From Bacteroidota bacterium (lineage in GTDB: Bacteria; Bacteroidota; Bacteroidia; Cytophagales; Cyclobacteriaceae): a DNA stretch of 64,000 nt. The notes beneath the pieces were generated by a model. It was not told the origin of the DNA, ran no database searches, and worked only from the letters and a program-made list of their open reading frames with translations. Shown one piece after another: positions 43,863-51,966 of this stretch; the stretch's first letter is position 1; the number at the start of each line of letters is the position of its first letter. Both the position numbers and the translations under genes were made by a program. The DNA lies in NCBI GenBank assembly GCA_016191555.1, contig JACPVX010000018.1, positions 62,001 through 126,000 on the forward strand, read 5' to 3'.

Positions 43863-44918
43863 TTATACATTGAATAACAATCTAGCGAGCATAAATCCGA
43901 TAGCAATACCAAGAAGAATTAGCATGGTGAGAAAGGTTTTATTTTTCTTCTGTTCTAGTATTCTCATCTCATTACTTTTCGCAAGTTCTCTGTCTTTTTG
44001 ATTCACTATTTCCTTGAGTGAATTAAGTTCTAGTGAGTATGCTTTCCGAAGGCTAGATTCAACGCTTGCAATAACTTCGCTCTTTGATTTGTTGATTTCG
44101 TCAATCGTTAAATTGTAAAGTTCTCTGAGAAATCCGCCAAGTGCCGTGGGTGTACTAAATGACCGATCCGCAACCTTGTCCAATAAGCTGACGTCCTCGC
44201 GGTGTCCTATAGCAGTAACCACTATTGGCTTAAGCATTATGGCAATTCTGGCTATTTCTAAATTATTAAAGACTTCAAGATTTTCACCACCTCCTCTTGA
44301 AATAACGATAACATCGGATTCACTGTCTATTTGCTTTAGTGCCATAGCTACGTGGGAAGCCACACTCATGTTTACTCTAATGAAAGTTGGATCAAAGAAA
44401 TTTATTGTTTCCCCTAACGCATGTAGTATATCCTTATCGATGATTGAGGTAGAGCCAATTAATGCTATAATCTTAGGTTTTCTGTCTTCAATAATGCATC
44501 TTTTAATATGATCTTCTAAGTCACGATAACCTAAATTAGATTTAGCTCGCTGGATATCCAGTGACAGACTATCACGCTCTGAAAATTGTGGTGCAACTTG
44601 ATCGTATAGTTCCGATAAATTCAAATTGAGTTTGATATTACCTTTATCATCAACTCTTCGAGTAATAAACCCATTGAATTTAATTACTTTTCCTGGGGTG
44701 AGTTTTTGCCTTATGATTGCTGGAACAATCAAAGTTAAATTTGATTCAGTTCCCTCTTCAAACAATTGATCATAATAAAATCCTCTATATTCATTACCAT
44801 TTCCGGGAATGTATAGACCTTTTATATCTAAGAGAATTCGCTCCTCGTTAACTTTCAGGGCATTGTTAAACAAATTGAGAATTGCCCTGGTAGTATAAAA
44901 GGAAGTTTTAATTTCCAT
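43863..44918 (-). CDS. XseA-like (exonuclease VII large-subunit-like) membrane-anchored protein
   Basis: 351 aa. The middle (about 145-270) has the XseA nuclease-domain pattern: VIVISRGGGENLEVFN, then PIVVTAIGHREDVSLLDKVA and RSFSTPTALG, as in the exonuclease VII large subunit. The N-terminus is a divergent OB-like region and the C-terminus has a coiled coil and one transmembrane helix (about 330-348). Normal XseA is soluble, longer and paired with XseB; neither applies here. It is upstream of the RT on the same strand. Confidence 0.7.
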   Translation of the reverse strand: MEIKTSFYTTRAILNLFNNALKVNEERILLDIKGLYIPGNGNEYRGFYYDQLFEEGTESNLTLIVPAIIRQKLTPGKVIKFNGFITRRVDDKGNIKLNLNLSELYDQVAPQFSERDSLSLDIQRAKSNLGYRDLEDHIKRCIIEDRKPKIIALIGSTSIIDKDILHALGETINFFDPTFIRVNMSVASHVAMALKQIDSESDVIVISRGGGENLEVFNNLEIARIAIMLKPIVVTAIGHREDVSLLDKVADRSFSTPTALGGFLRELYNLTIDEINKSKSEVIASVESSLRKAYSLELNSLKEIVNQKDRELAKSNEMRILEQKKNKTFLTMLILLGIAIGFMLARLLFNV

Positions 44919-44954
44919 CTGTTAATGTTAAGTAGAATTGTTTTATGCCTTTGT

Positions 44955-45701
44955 CTATTTGCTTACCTCAAGGTTTACGTCTTCACGATACTTTGGAATT
45001 TTTGGCATATCGTTATAAGTAGTCCCGTTCAGTGTCCTGCCTGCTTCTTTTTTATTTTTTCCACCCCACTGTTTAAAGAAAAATGGGATATCAGCAGCCT
45101 TACACTGGCGTCGTATATCTTGAACCCAAGTCGATTTCATTGGGCGTGGTTTTGCGCCGCTTTCTCCCCCAACTATGACCCAGTGTATTCCGTCTAGGTT
45201 GAGATTTTCTAATGGCCCAATCAAGGGTTCCAGGGAAAGAAAACGAACATGCGCATTTACTTTTCTTAGGTGGTCAATTCTGTCAACCACCTTATTATCT
45301 TCTACACTGACTCCAATCCATATATTGGGAGTGAATTTCAAAAAGGGTGCATACTCTTCAAGAATGTCACCTCTTTTTGTAAGCACTTGGTATGTATGTT
45401 GTGGAGTACTGTTCATCACTTCGAAAACGTTTTTAACGAATTCGAGTGGCACGTCTTTATGAAATAGATCGCTCATCGAGTTGACAAAAACCAATTGAGG
45501 TTTTGTCCACGAATAGGGCGTCATTAATGCGCTAGGATGAATTGCCAACTTGAACCCATTTTTGTACTTCTGCTGGCCCATACCTTTTAGTCTGCGAGTC
45601 ATAATTTCGGCATAGCAGAATTTACATCCAGAGGATATCTTATTACACCCTGTAGTTGGGTTCCATGTCATCTCAGTCCATTCAATAGATGATTTTGCCA
45701 T
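44955..45701 (-). CDS. DUF5131 (phage Gp37/Gp68-type) radical SAM-like protein
   Basis: 248 aa. Three cysteines in TTGCNKISSGCKFCY (C19, C26, C29) form the three-Cys motif; then WIGVSVED, LSLEPLIGP and IVGGESGAKPRPM are all family blocks. Its start is directly adjacent to the stop of the TcmP gene. DUF5131 and TcmP are known partners; their joint reaction is not established. Confidence 0.88.
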   Translation of the reverse strand: MAKSSIEWTEMTWNPTTGCNKISSGCKFCYAEIMTRRLKGMGQQKYKNGFKLAIHPSALMTPYSWTKPQLVFVNSMSDLFHKDVPLEFVKNVFEVMNSTPQHTYQVLTKRGDILEEYAPFLKFTPNIWIGVSVEDNKVVDRIDHLRKVNAHVRFLSLEPLIGPLENLNLDGIHWVIVGGESGAKPRPMKSTWVQDIRRQCKAADIPFFFKQWGGKNKKEAGRTLNGTTYNDMPKIPKYREDVNLEVSK

Positions 45702-46841
45702 TTATTTGAATTCTAGTAAACAATGTTCATTTAGTAATACTGTTACCTTATGTTCTGATCCATTGGTATATTTTGATTTTACTTTCCCAACCTCAACCAT
45801 TCGTCGCAAAGTTTTAGAGTAATGGGTAAATGCATATTTTGTTGTAGGATGATGTTCGTTAAATAGATCCAATGCCGTAATACTTCGACCTTTGTATTTA
45901 TTTTCTAGGATATCCGATAACGCGGCGACATTTTGATCTCCGAAATTCAACATAGAATCAGAAGATTGGCCCATTCGTTTAACGTCAAAAGTGTAACTTC
46001 CATCTTTCTCTAAAGTGGCTCCCAAGTTATCAAATTCATAATAGATTTGTTTTACTAATTCATATCCTTTTGGATGTTTTGTAAAATGAACTATGAAATG
46101 ACTGGTTGCTGTGTTGTCTTCTTCTTGAAATTTAAAAGCGCAATGATAGAGATTGTCATTGACAGCATTTTTAAATTCGGAAGCCAAGTTCTCCATGATG
46201 AGATTTAATCTATCGTAAACGGTGGCCTTATATTTTCGATCTTTTCGTAACTGTTCAATTGTCGTGGGAAATAATGACTGCATTAGTTCATCAAATTTTT
46301 CATTCTCAATGGCGGCATGAATTCTTTTTATATTAACAAACAAGAATATTTCGTTACCCCAATTTGCTAAAAACTTTGCTAGTACTAAGGTGTCAATTCC
46401 TTTATATCCCCACGGATCAAAGAACAAAAGAGTTGGACTGGGGTTTTTTCCACCTACCGGGTCTTTCGAAAGGAATTTTTTAATTTCATCACTTTCACCT
46501 ATGGTTAAGCTACCAAATCGGGGTTTATGAACAAAAGTGCCATCTGGGAAATATTTATCGAAATTTTTCTTCAGCTGTTCTGAATATTTGTTGTCATTAA
46601 ACATAAGGTGAACCTTACTTGACAATATTGGGTCCTCAGCACAAGTTTTTGCGAGCAGTAAAGGTGTGGAGTGGTTTGAGTCTTCATATAAGCCGGGACC
46701 TGCAAATAAATCAAGATATCTGATCATTTTTTGGGGTTTGCTGAGTAGAATCCGGCAATACTTCGGGAAATATTCAGCAACTATTTTAGCTTTTATAGAT
46801 GAAGACGCTGATTGTCTTTTGAAAAAATCTTCCTCTTCCAC
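45702..46841 (-). CDS. tcmP: Three-Cys-motif partner protein (TcmP)
   Basis: 379 aa. Opening segment KIVAEYFPKYCRILL, the methyltransferase-like RYLDLFAGPGLYEDSN and LLFFDPWGYKGID are typical of the TcmP family (TIGR04474). The C-terminal 80 residues look like a winged helix. It directly precedes its partner DUF5131 gene with no gap, which supports the assignment of both. Confidence 0.88.
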   Translation of the reverse strand: MEEEDFFKRQSASSSIKAKIVAEYFPKYCRILLSKPQKMIRYLDLFAGPGLYEDSNHSTPLLLAKTCAEDPILSSKVHLMFNDNKYSEQLKKNFDKYFPDGTFVHKPRFGSLTIGESDEIKKFLSKDPVGGKNPSPTLLFFDPWGYKGIDTLVLAKFLANWGNEIFLFVNIKRIHAAIENEKFDELMQSLFPTTIEQLRKDRKYKATVYDRLNLIMENLASEFKNAVNDNLYHCAFKFQEEDNTATSHFIVHFTKHPKGYELVKQIYYEFDNLGATLEKDGSYTFDVKRMGQSSDSMLNFGDQNVAALSDILENKYKGRSITALDLFNEHHPTTKYAFTHYSKTLRRMVEVGKVKSKYTNGSEHKVTVLLNEHCLLEFK

Positions 46842-46998
46842 TTAGTGTTGATTAATGTTATAATAAAATGAATTCTCCTATGTAAATCTACTAAAGTCTA
46901 GGGAATTAGGTTCTCTTATTTTGACTATATAATTGAACTCTTCAGTTTTGATATTCTGCGCGATTTAAAAAGAAAGAATGTCAGAGATAATCATATTA

Positions 46999-47370
46999 CT
47001 ACTCGTTTTTTAACTCACTTTTACTTTCACTCTGTAAATTTCTACGACTTTTCCTAAGATGTACAACAATCGTATCTTTTTCTATAATCGCCCGGAGCGC
47101 AACGTTTAACAATCGATTAAATGTTGGGTGATTAATTTCCCTTCCTAGAAATTTATTCATTTCTGGATTTATTTTTTTTTGACAAGTATCTAGAAACCAT
47201 CTTTCAAACACAAGGTTTTCTCCGGACTCAATGTACTCATCTATAATTGAGTCAATTTTTGATTGCGAGACACCAGCTCTTAAGAAATAGGGTGTAAGAA
47301 TAGGCAGGTGTGAAGCTTTAAAAACGATCTGAATTTCAACATCAATGCCTTCTATTTTGGCAAATTCCAT
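46999..47370 (-). CDS. Conserved small protein of unknown function (copy 2)
   Basis: 123 aa. Paralogue of 17089-17442; both have IEIQI/VEIQI near residue 11, SIIDEYI, VFERWFLDTCQK/SCQK, INPEMN/LNPEMN and VVHLRKS/VLHLRKS. The C-terminal tail differs in length and charge. It lies 65 bp downstream of the GGCT-like gene on the same strand and may be the end of the operon with the two giant genes. Confidence 0.7.
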   Translation of the reverse strand: MEFAKIEGIDVEIQIVFKASHLPILTPYFLRAGVSQSKIDSIIDEYIESGENLVFERWFLDTCQKKINPEMNKFLGREINHPTFNRLLNVALRAIIEKDTIVVHLRKSRRNLQSESKSELKNE

Positions 47371-47435
47371 AAGTCTTTTATTAAACTATAATTACATAAT
47401 CCACTAGTATGTATTTCTATTTAATTAGCGCAACT

Positions 47436-48101
47436 TTACAAGCTATCATCACTCAATTCTGGTTTATTAGCCTGCTTGGCTTTTTCCCGCATACTGTCGA
47501 GAAACTGAATAGCATCTTCTAGAGAGGTTGTATTAGTAATTATTAAGATTTCTCGTTCGTAGTCTTCACTAAGTGGGGTTACTATATTATTTTTCTTTGC
47601 ATTAAAAAGGTAACGAACGCCATCCTTATGTTTAGCACCCGCATCTTTCGAGATTGATTCTAATGCGAAATTGGCAAGTAATTCAGGTGTAACCTCATCC
47701 TCAATATTGTTTCTTAGCGATGTATAGATTACCCGATCAATGCCACAGAAATCTTTAATTTCTTCAACCAACACTGAGTTAGAATTTGGATTTTGAGGGC
47801 GAGAGTAGCTTTGTGACGTATCAACTATATGCCGTTCCCTTCTCCATAGCATTGAACTTGCATCCTCAATGGAAACAGTTTCTTTTAATACAAGTACTTG
47901 AGCCTTAACTGGACTACCACCTTCAAGAACTGGAATAAGAGTTGGCGCATAATCTCGTGATTTACTTACTCTGGCAAATTCAACATTAAATGGAGTATCA
48001 CAATTTATTCTATCAATGATCAAAGGCATTAACTCGATACCAGGGTCATCAATAAGTGATCCGTATGCAAGAATGCCAATTTTGTACGATTTACTTTCCA
48101 T
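47436..48101 (-). CDS. Gamma-glutamylcyclotransferase-like protein
   Basis: 221 aa. The substrate-binding loop ILAYGSLI at about 10-17 and the following strand-helix organisation match the GGCT-like fold. The usual catalytic Glu is not certain by eye (ERHIVD is a candidate). It starts 33 bp after the 1265-aa gene, so it is likely to be translated with it. In an accessory island it may act on a small-molecule or peptide substrate; this is inference. Confidence 0.65.
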   Translation of the reverse strand: MESKSYKIGILAYGSLIDDPGIELMPLIIDRINCDTPFNVEFARVSKSRDYAPTLIPVLEGGSPVKAQVLVLKETVSIEDASSMLWRRERHIVDTSQSYSRPQNPNSNSVLVEEIKDFCGIDRVIYTSLRNNIEDEVTPELLANFALESISKDAGAKHKDGVRYLFNAKKNNIVTPLSEDYEREILIITNTTSLEDAIQFLDSMREKAKQANKPELSDDSL

Positions 48102-48134
48102 GGCTATTTTAGCGGGTAAATATTTAATTTAGCT

Positions 48135-51100
48135 TCATGAAATATTAAAAAAAATGTGAAAAAAAGTAATTCCATCGCAATGCAAAGTTTTTCCAACTCT
48201 GATATTTCTCGTTCCTATAAAAACAGATGTTATATCGTGGAATTCATTCTTTAAAAGCTTAAAGCTATCATCAAAGGTAATGGCCAAAACATCATTTTTG
48301 TATGATTCCCATGTTTTTATAAATTTCTCAGACCTTCCTTTATAATAGGACACCAGATAAAAACGAGTTGTGTGGCTAACATACTTATTGCATTTAGCAA
48401 CATGTTCAGAGGTCTTGGATTTATTCTTGCCCTCTATAATCATTGCCTCGATCAGTGCAATGCTTTCATTTGCGCATTGAACAATGAAATCTGAAGATCC
48501 TAAATCATCCCCTCCTGAGTCTGATGCACCCGTTCTACCTTGGTCCGAAATAGTCCATCCCCATACAGGAAATCTGAATCTTAAAATTGATTGTAACAGG
48601 TCATTATACTTGTTTTCGATCGGCACCTTGTCGAGTGCTCTTACTTTTTCCATCAAGATTTTTCCAGCCCTAACAATTTCGTTTAGAATAAATTCCTCAA
48701 CTGTATTTCCATTATTTAAACTTCGTGGAACCGTTTTTATGAACTTATCTGGTGGTAATGTTTGAATTTCTAAAAACGATGCCTTTAAGCGGTTAATGTA
48801 CTTAGTGTCATCAATTGTGCTGTATAGATATTCAATCATTTTTGGCACTAGTAGCCCGTTATCAACATAGTATCTTCTGGCTTGCGAAAGGTAATTATAT
48901 GCCAATTCATCAAGGTTTCTCTTCAAGTAAGTGTTAAATATACTTGGTGCAATTTCTGAATCGTATAAATAAGCTAAAGGAAGATTTTCTAGGCTTGTAT
49001 CTAAATTGGAAAATTCTTCAAAGTGTTCATAGTAGAAAATAGACGTATACCTAATATTATGATCTAGGGATTGCATGGTTCTCTTAGCTTTGTCGGGTGC
49101 ATTTTTAGTAAATGCTTTCCATTGATCCATGGCTAATTTCATTTCCGCGGAATCCATATTAGTTTTAGCCTTAACTGTGCGAGTATGAAAAAGTCTATAT
49201 GCATATTCTGCATTACTTGTGTCATTTGAGTGAAGCTCCTCAAATATATTTAGTGCTTTATCATACTCACTGGAATTGTAGAGTTTATGCATCCCAATAA
49301 AGAAACGTTTTAGTTCTTGAGCGGGCCATTTGAGGTTGCGACTTGCAGGGACTACAATATTATTGAGATCATCCAAATTCTTCGTCTTGAAGGCGTACAA
49401 CAATTTGACTTCAAACAGTAAGTGGCTATCATTTTCGTGTAAATGTCCTACTTTTTTGAGATGAGCCTCAAGGCGTTCGGATAACGGCCGTGCAAACTCG
49501 AAGAAATCATCCGTATTAATCGCTTCGATCATTGCCTCCCTCCATTCAGTAGTAACTCTGCTTGCTAGTATAAACTCTTCAATTGATGAGTTTTTTAGCT
49601 CATCAAATAATATCTTTTTGGAAGAATGACCTTCAATTAAATTTACTATACCGAGTAGTCTGAGTAGATGTTTATCCTCTTGAATGTATTGTCTAACAAA
49701 CTCCGCCTTTAGTTCTTCTGTTTGATGATTCATCGCTTTAAAGACGACTGTCAATACACTTAAATAATGTAAGTCATGAGTCAGATGAAATCTCTCATCA
49801 AATGCATTTATTCTATCTTTTTTGATATCATCAACGGAGAATCGTAATGAGTATTTTTCTAGTAAGTTAAAAAGCGTATCAGTAAGTTCATTAATGTTGC
49901 TGGACAGCACTTCATATGTTGCAGGAGATTCCTTTATTTGGATGACTGCACAAGCAATCGATTTAAGATACAGTCTAGCTTTCTCGTAAATATCAGTATT
50001 CTGGTCGTGGTATCGTCCTTCCTGGTGATTTTTTTCAAAACGAAACTGCGATTCAATTGTTTTTTCAAATTTACTTAACTGACCAATGTTATGAATATGA
50101 CTGAAGAAAAGGCCCCATTCCAGTAATTCAAAACCAAACGGATGACTGCCCCACTGCGGCTTTTTCATTTCAGTGAGGCCCGTATTGAAATCTAATACTT
50201 GAATTTCTTCGCATGTATAATATTTTTGAACGAGTTCGAGCAAATAGGCAGCGACTTCATCGCTTAAAAGCTTTAGTGAATTAGAATCATTCTTAGGAAT
50301 CTCGCTTTTTAATAATGGAGTATTGCATAATTTGAGCAAATAAATTGCAAATTTGAATGCAGGTTGATTGAATTCAATAAATTGATAGTGTGTGACTTCA
50401 TTTTGCTTTTGAAGTATTTGAAAAAGCTCACCTATTATCCTTGGGAAAATTCTGGGTTTTACTCCGCCATGGTAGTTTCCTTGAAGTCGTATTTCTGACA
50501 ATTTCTTTGTTGCAATCTCAAAACGTTTTCGTTCTTCTGAGTGAATTTCGTGATCGTAATTTGTAGGCCTTTTGAAGTGCAATTTTGCCTGGCTCCATAG
50601 AATTTGAAACAATGCTTGTATTGTATCGCTATCATGATTATGGTTTGTGGATAACTTCAGAAGGAATGTTTCAAACGCGTCTATCCAGAGTTCCGACTTT
50701 AGTTTATAACTAGCACTTCTAATTTGATGAACTGTTTCGTTTTCAACGGTTTTTACAAGTAGCTTTTCGTTAATGTCAATTTCATTAGTTAGTTTGAATA
50801 CGATGGGCGCAAGCTTACTCGAATTCAAAAGTACCGGTATTACGAATTGATAATCTCTTTGTATATAAAATATTAGTTGTCTTACTAAGTATGGTCGACT
50901 CAAATCACTAAGAATTGTTTTAACTCCAAGATAACTCTTGTCCAAGCTTTGACCTTGTAATTCAGTTTGAATCATTAGAATCAATAGTATATCGTAGAAA
51001 CGACGAGACTCGTCAAATTCTATTTCACCCTGAAACCATTTATCTAAAGAGTCTATCTCTTCTAGTAATTTAATTGTTGACTCTTTGCTAAGTGTTATAC

Positions 51101-51932
51101 TTGGAATGCTATTAAATAATGATTTCCGTTCATATCTCGGACCGTCAAGCCATGATTTTTTGAACTCATTTCCCGTGTCCACCAAGTCGTTTTCCGAGAA
51201 TAATACACTTAGTGCAGCATCATGTATTTTTTCGAGTTCATCCGATTTAAGAAAATTGCTTAATTGGTCAGGATAGGCAATTTGGTAAAATTGGATAATC
51301 TCGGCACAGTACCTAATACGTTCATCAAAATCAGCAAATAAGATGTTGTCACAAACTAATATCCACAATGATGAACATATCTCGTTTCTGAGATGCCTTG
51401 TGTATTCTGATTTGTTCCAATTGTATTTATCATCAGAGTTTTTGTGAAGTATATTTATATCTACTAGTAGCTTAATTTCTTCATTAGTCAACTTAGCAAG
51501 CAAAGCGTTCACATCGAACATGAATGAATCACCTATAGACTCAGCGTGCAGTTCTCTTAAGAATCTAACATGATTAACCAACTCTGCTGGTATAATATCT
51601 TCTTCTGTTGAGCCAATAACTCTAGCGACACTCGATGGAAAGATTATTTTATTGTTTATAATCCGAATCCATTGATTGGACAGAAACCACTCAGCTGTTA
51701 TTGAAGTCCTGTAAAGCCGATTGAATTCACCAACCTTATTATTGAAACTTGCCAAGGTTGGTTTTTCGGGTATGCCGACAGCAAGAATGGCTTTTGCAAT
51801 CGTATGAGAAATGTTGTATATAAGATTATCCTCCTTTATGTTGGTATCAACATAGTCTTTGTGTGTGGATTCTGATCTAAACGCCTTTATCCTAGCTGAA
51901 AGGCTTTCAATTTTAGATTCTAGCAGGTACAT
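48135..51932 (-). CDS. Giant protein with C-terminal nuclease-like motif
   Basis: 1265 aa, no family recognised. Most of it (about 1-1130) is helical with a repeat-like feel. At the C-terminus, SSDFIVQ (Asp 1148), then 14 residues to IEAMIIEGKNKSK (E1167-x-K1169), is the D...ExK spacing of PD-(D/E)XK nucleases. The gene follows the 963-aa nuclease-like gene by 34 bp and precedes the GGCT-like gene by 33 bp on the same strand, so the three or four genes look like one operon. Confidence 0.7.
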   Translation of the reverse strand: MYLLESKIESLSARIKAFRSESTHKDYVDTNIKEDNLIYNISHTIAKAILAVGIPEKPTLASFNNKVGEFNRLYRTSITAEWFLSNQWIRIINNKIIFPSSVARVIGSTEEDIIPAELVNHVRFLRELHAESIGDSFMFDVNALLAKLTNEEIKLLVDINILHKNSDDKYNWNKSEYTRHLRNEICSSLWILVCDNILFADFDERIRYCAEIIQFYQIAYPDQLSNFLKSDELEKIHDAALSVLFSENDLVDTGNEFKKSWLDGPRYERKSLFNSIPSITLSKESTIKLLEEIDSLDKWFQGEIEFDESRRFYDILLILMIQTELQGQSLDKSYLGVKTILSDLSRPYLVRQLIFYIQRDYQFVIPVLLNSSKLAPIVFKLTNEIDINEKLLVKTVENETVHQIRSASYKLKSELWIDAFETFLLKLSTNHNHDSDTIQALFQILWSQAKLHFKRPTNYDHEIHSEERKRFEIATKKLSEIRLQGNYHGGVKPRIFPRIIGELFQILQKQNEVTHYQFIEFNQPAFKFAIYLLKLCNTPLLKSEIPKNDSNSLKLLSDEVAAYLLELVQKYYTCEEIQVLDFNTGLTEMKKPQWGSHPFGFELLEWGLFFSHIHNIGQLSKFEKTIESQFRFEKNHQEGRYHDQNTDIYEKARLYLKSIACAVIQIKESPATYEVLSSNINELTDTLFNLLEKYSLRFSVDDIKKDRINAFDERFHLTHDLHYLSVLTVVFKAMNHQTEELKAEFVRQYIQEDKHLLRLLGIVNLIEGHSSKKILFDELKNSSIEEFILASRVTTEWREAMIEAINTDDFFEFARPLSERLEAHLKKVGHLHENDSHLLFEVKLLYAFKTKNLDDLNNIVVPASRNLKWPAQELKRFFIGMHKLYNSSEYDKALNIFEELHSNDTSNAEYAYRLFHTRTVKAKTNMDSAEMKLAMDQWKAFTKNAPDKAKRTMQSLDHNIRYTSIFYYEHFEEFSNLDTSLENLPLAYLYDSEIAPSIFNTYLKRNLDELAYNYLSQARRYYVDNGLLVPKMIEYLYSTIDDTKYINRLKASFLEIQTLPPDKFIKTVPRSLNNGNTVEEFILNEIVRAGKILMEKVRALDKVPIENKYNDLLQSILRFRFPVWGWTISDQGRTGASDSGGDDLGSSDFIVQCANESIALIEAMIIEGKNKSKTSEHVAKCNKYVSHTTRFYLVSYYKGRSEKFIKTWESYKNDVLAITFDDSFKLLKNEFHDITSVFIGTRNIRVGKTLHCDGITFFHIFFNIS

Positions 51933-51966
51933 GTTTTTTTAAGATTACATTTATTGAAGGTACAAT

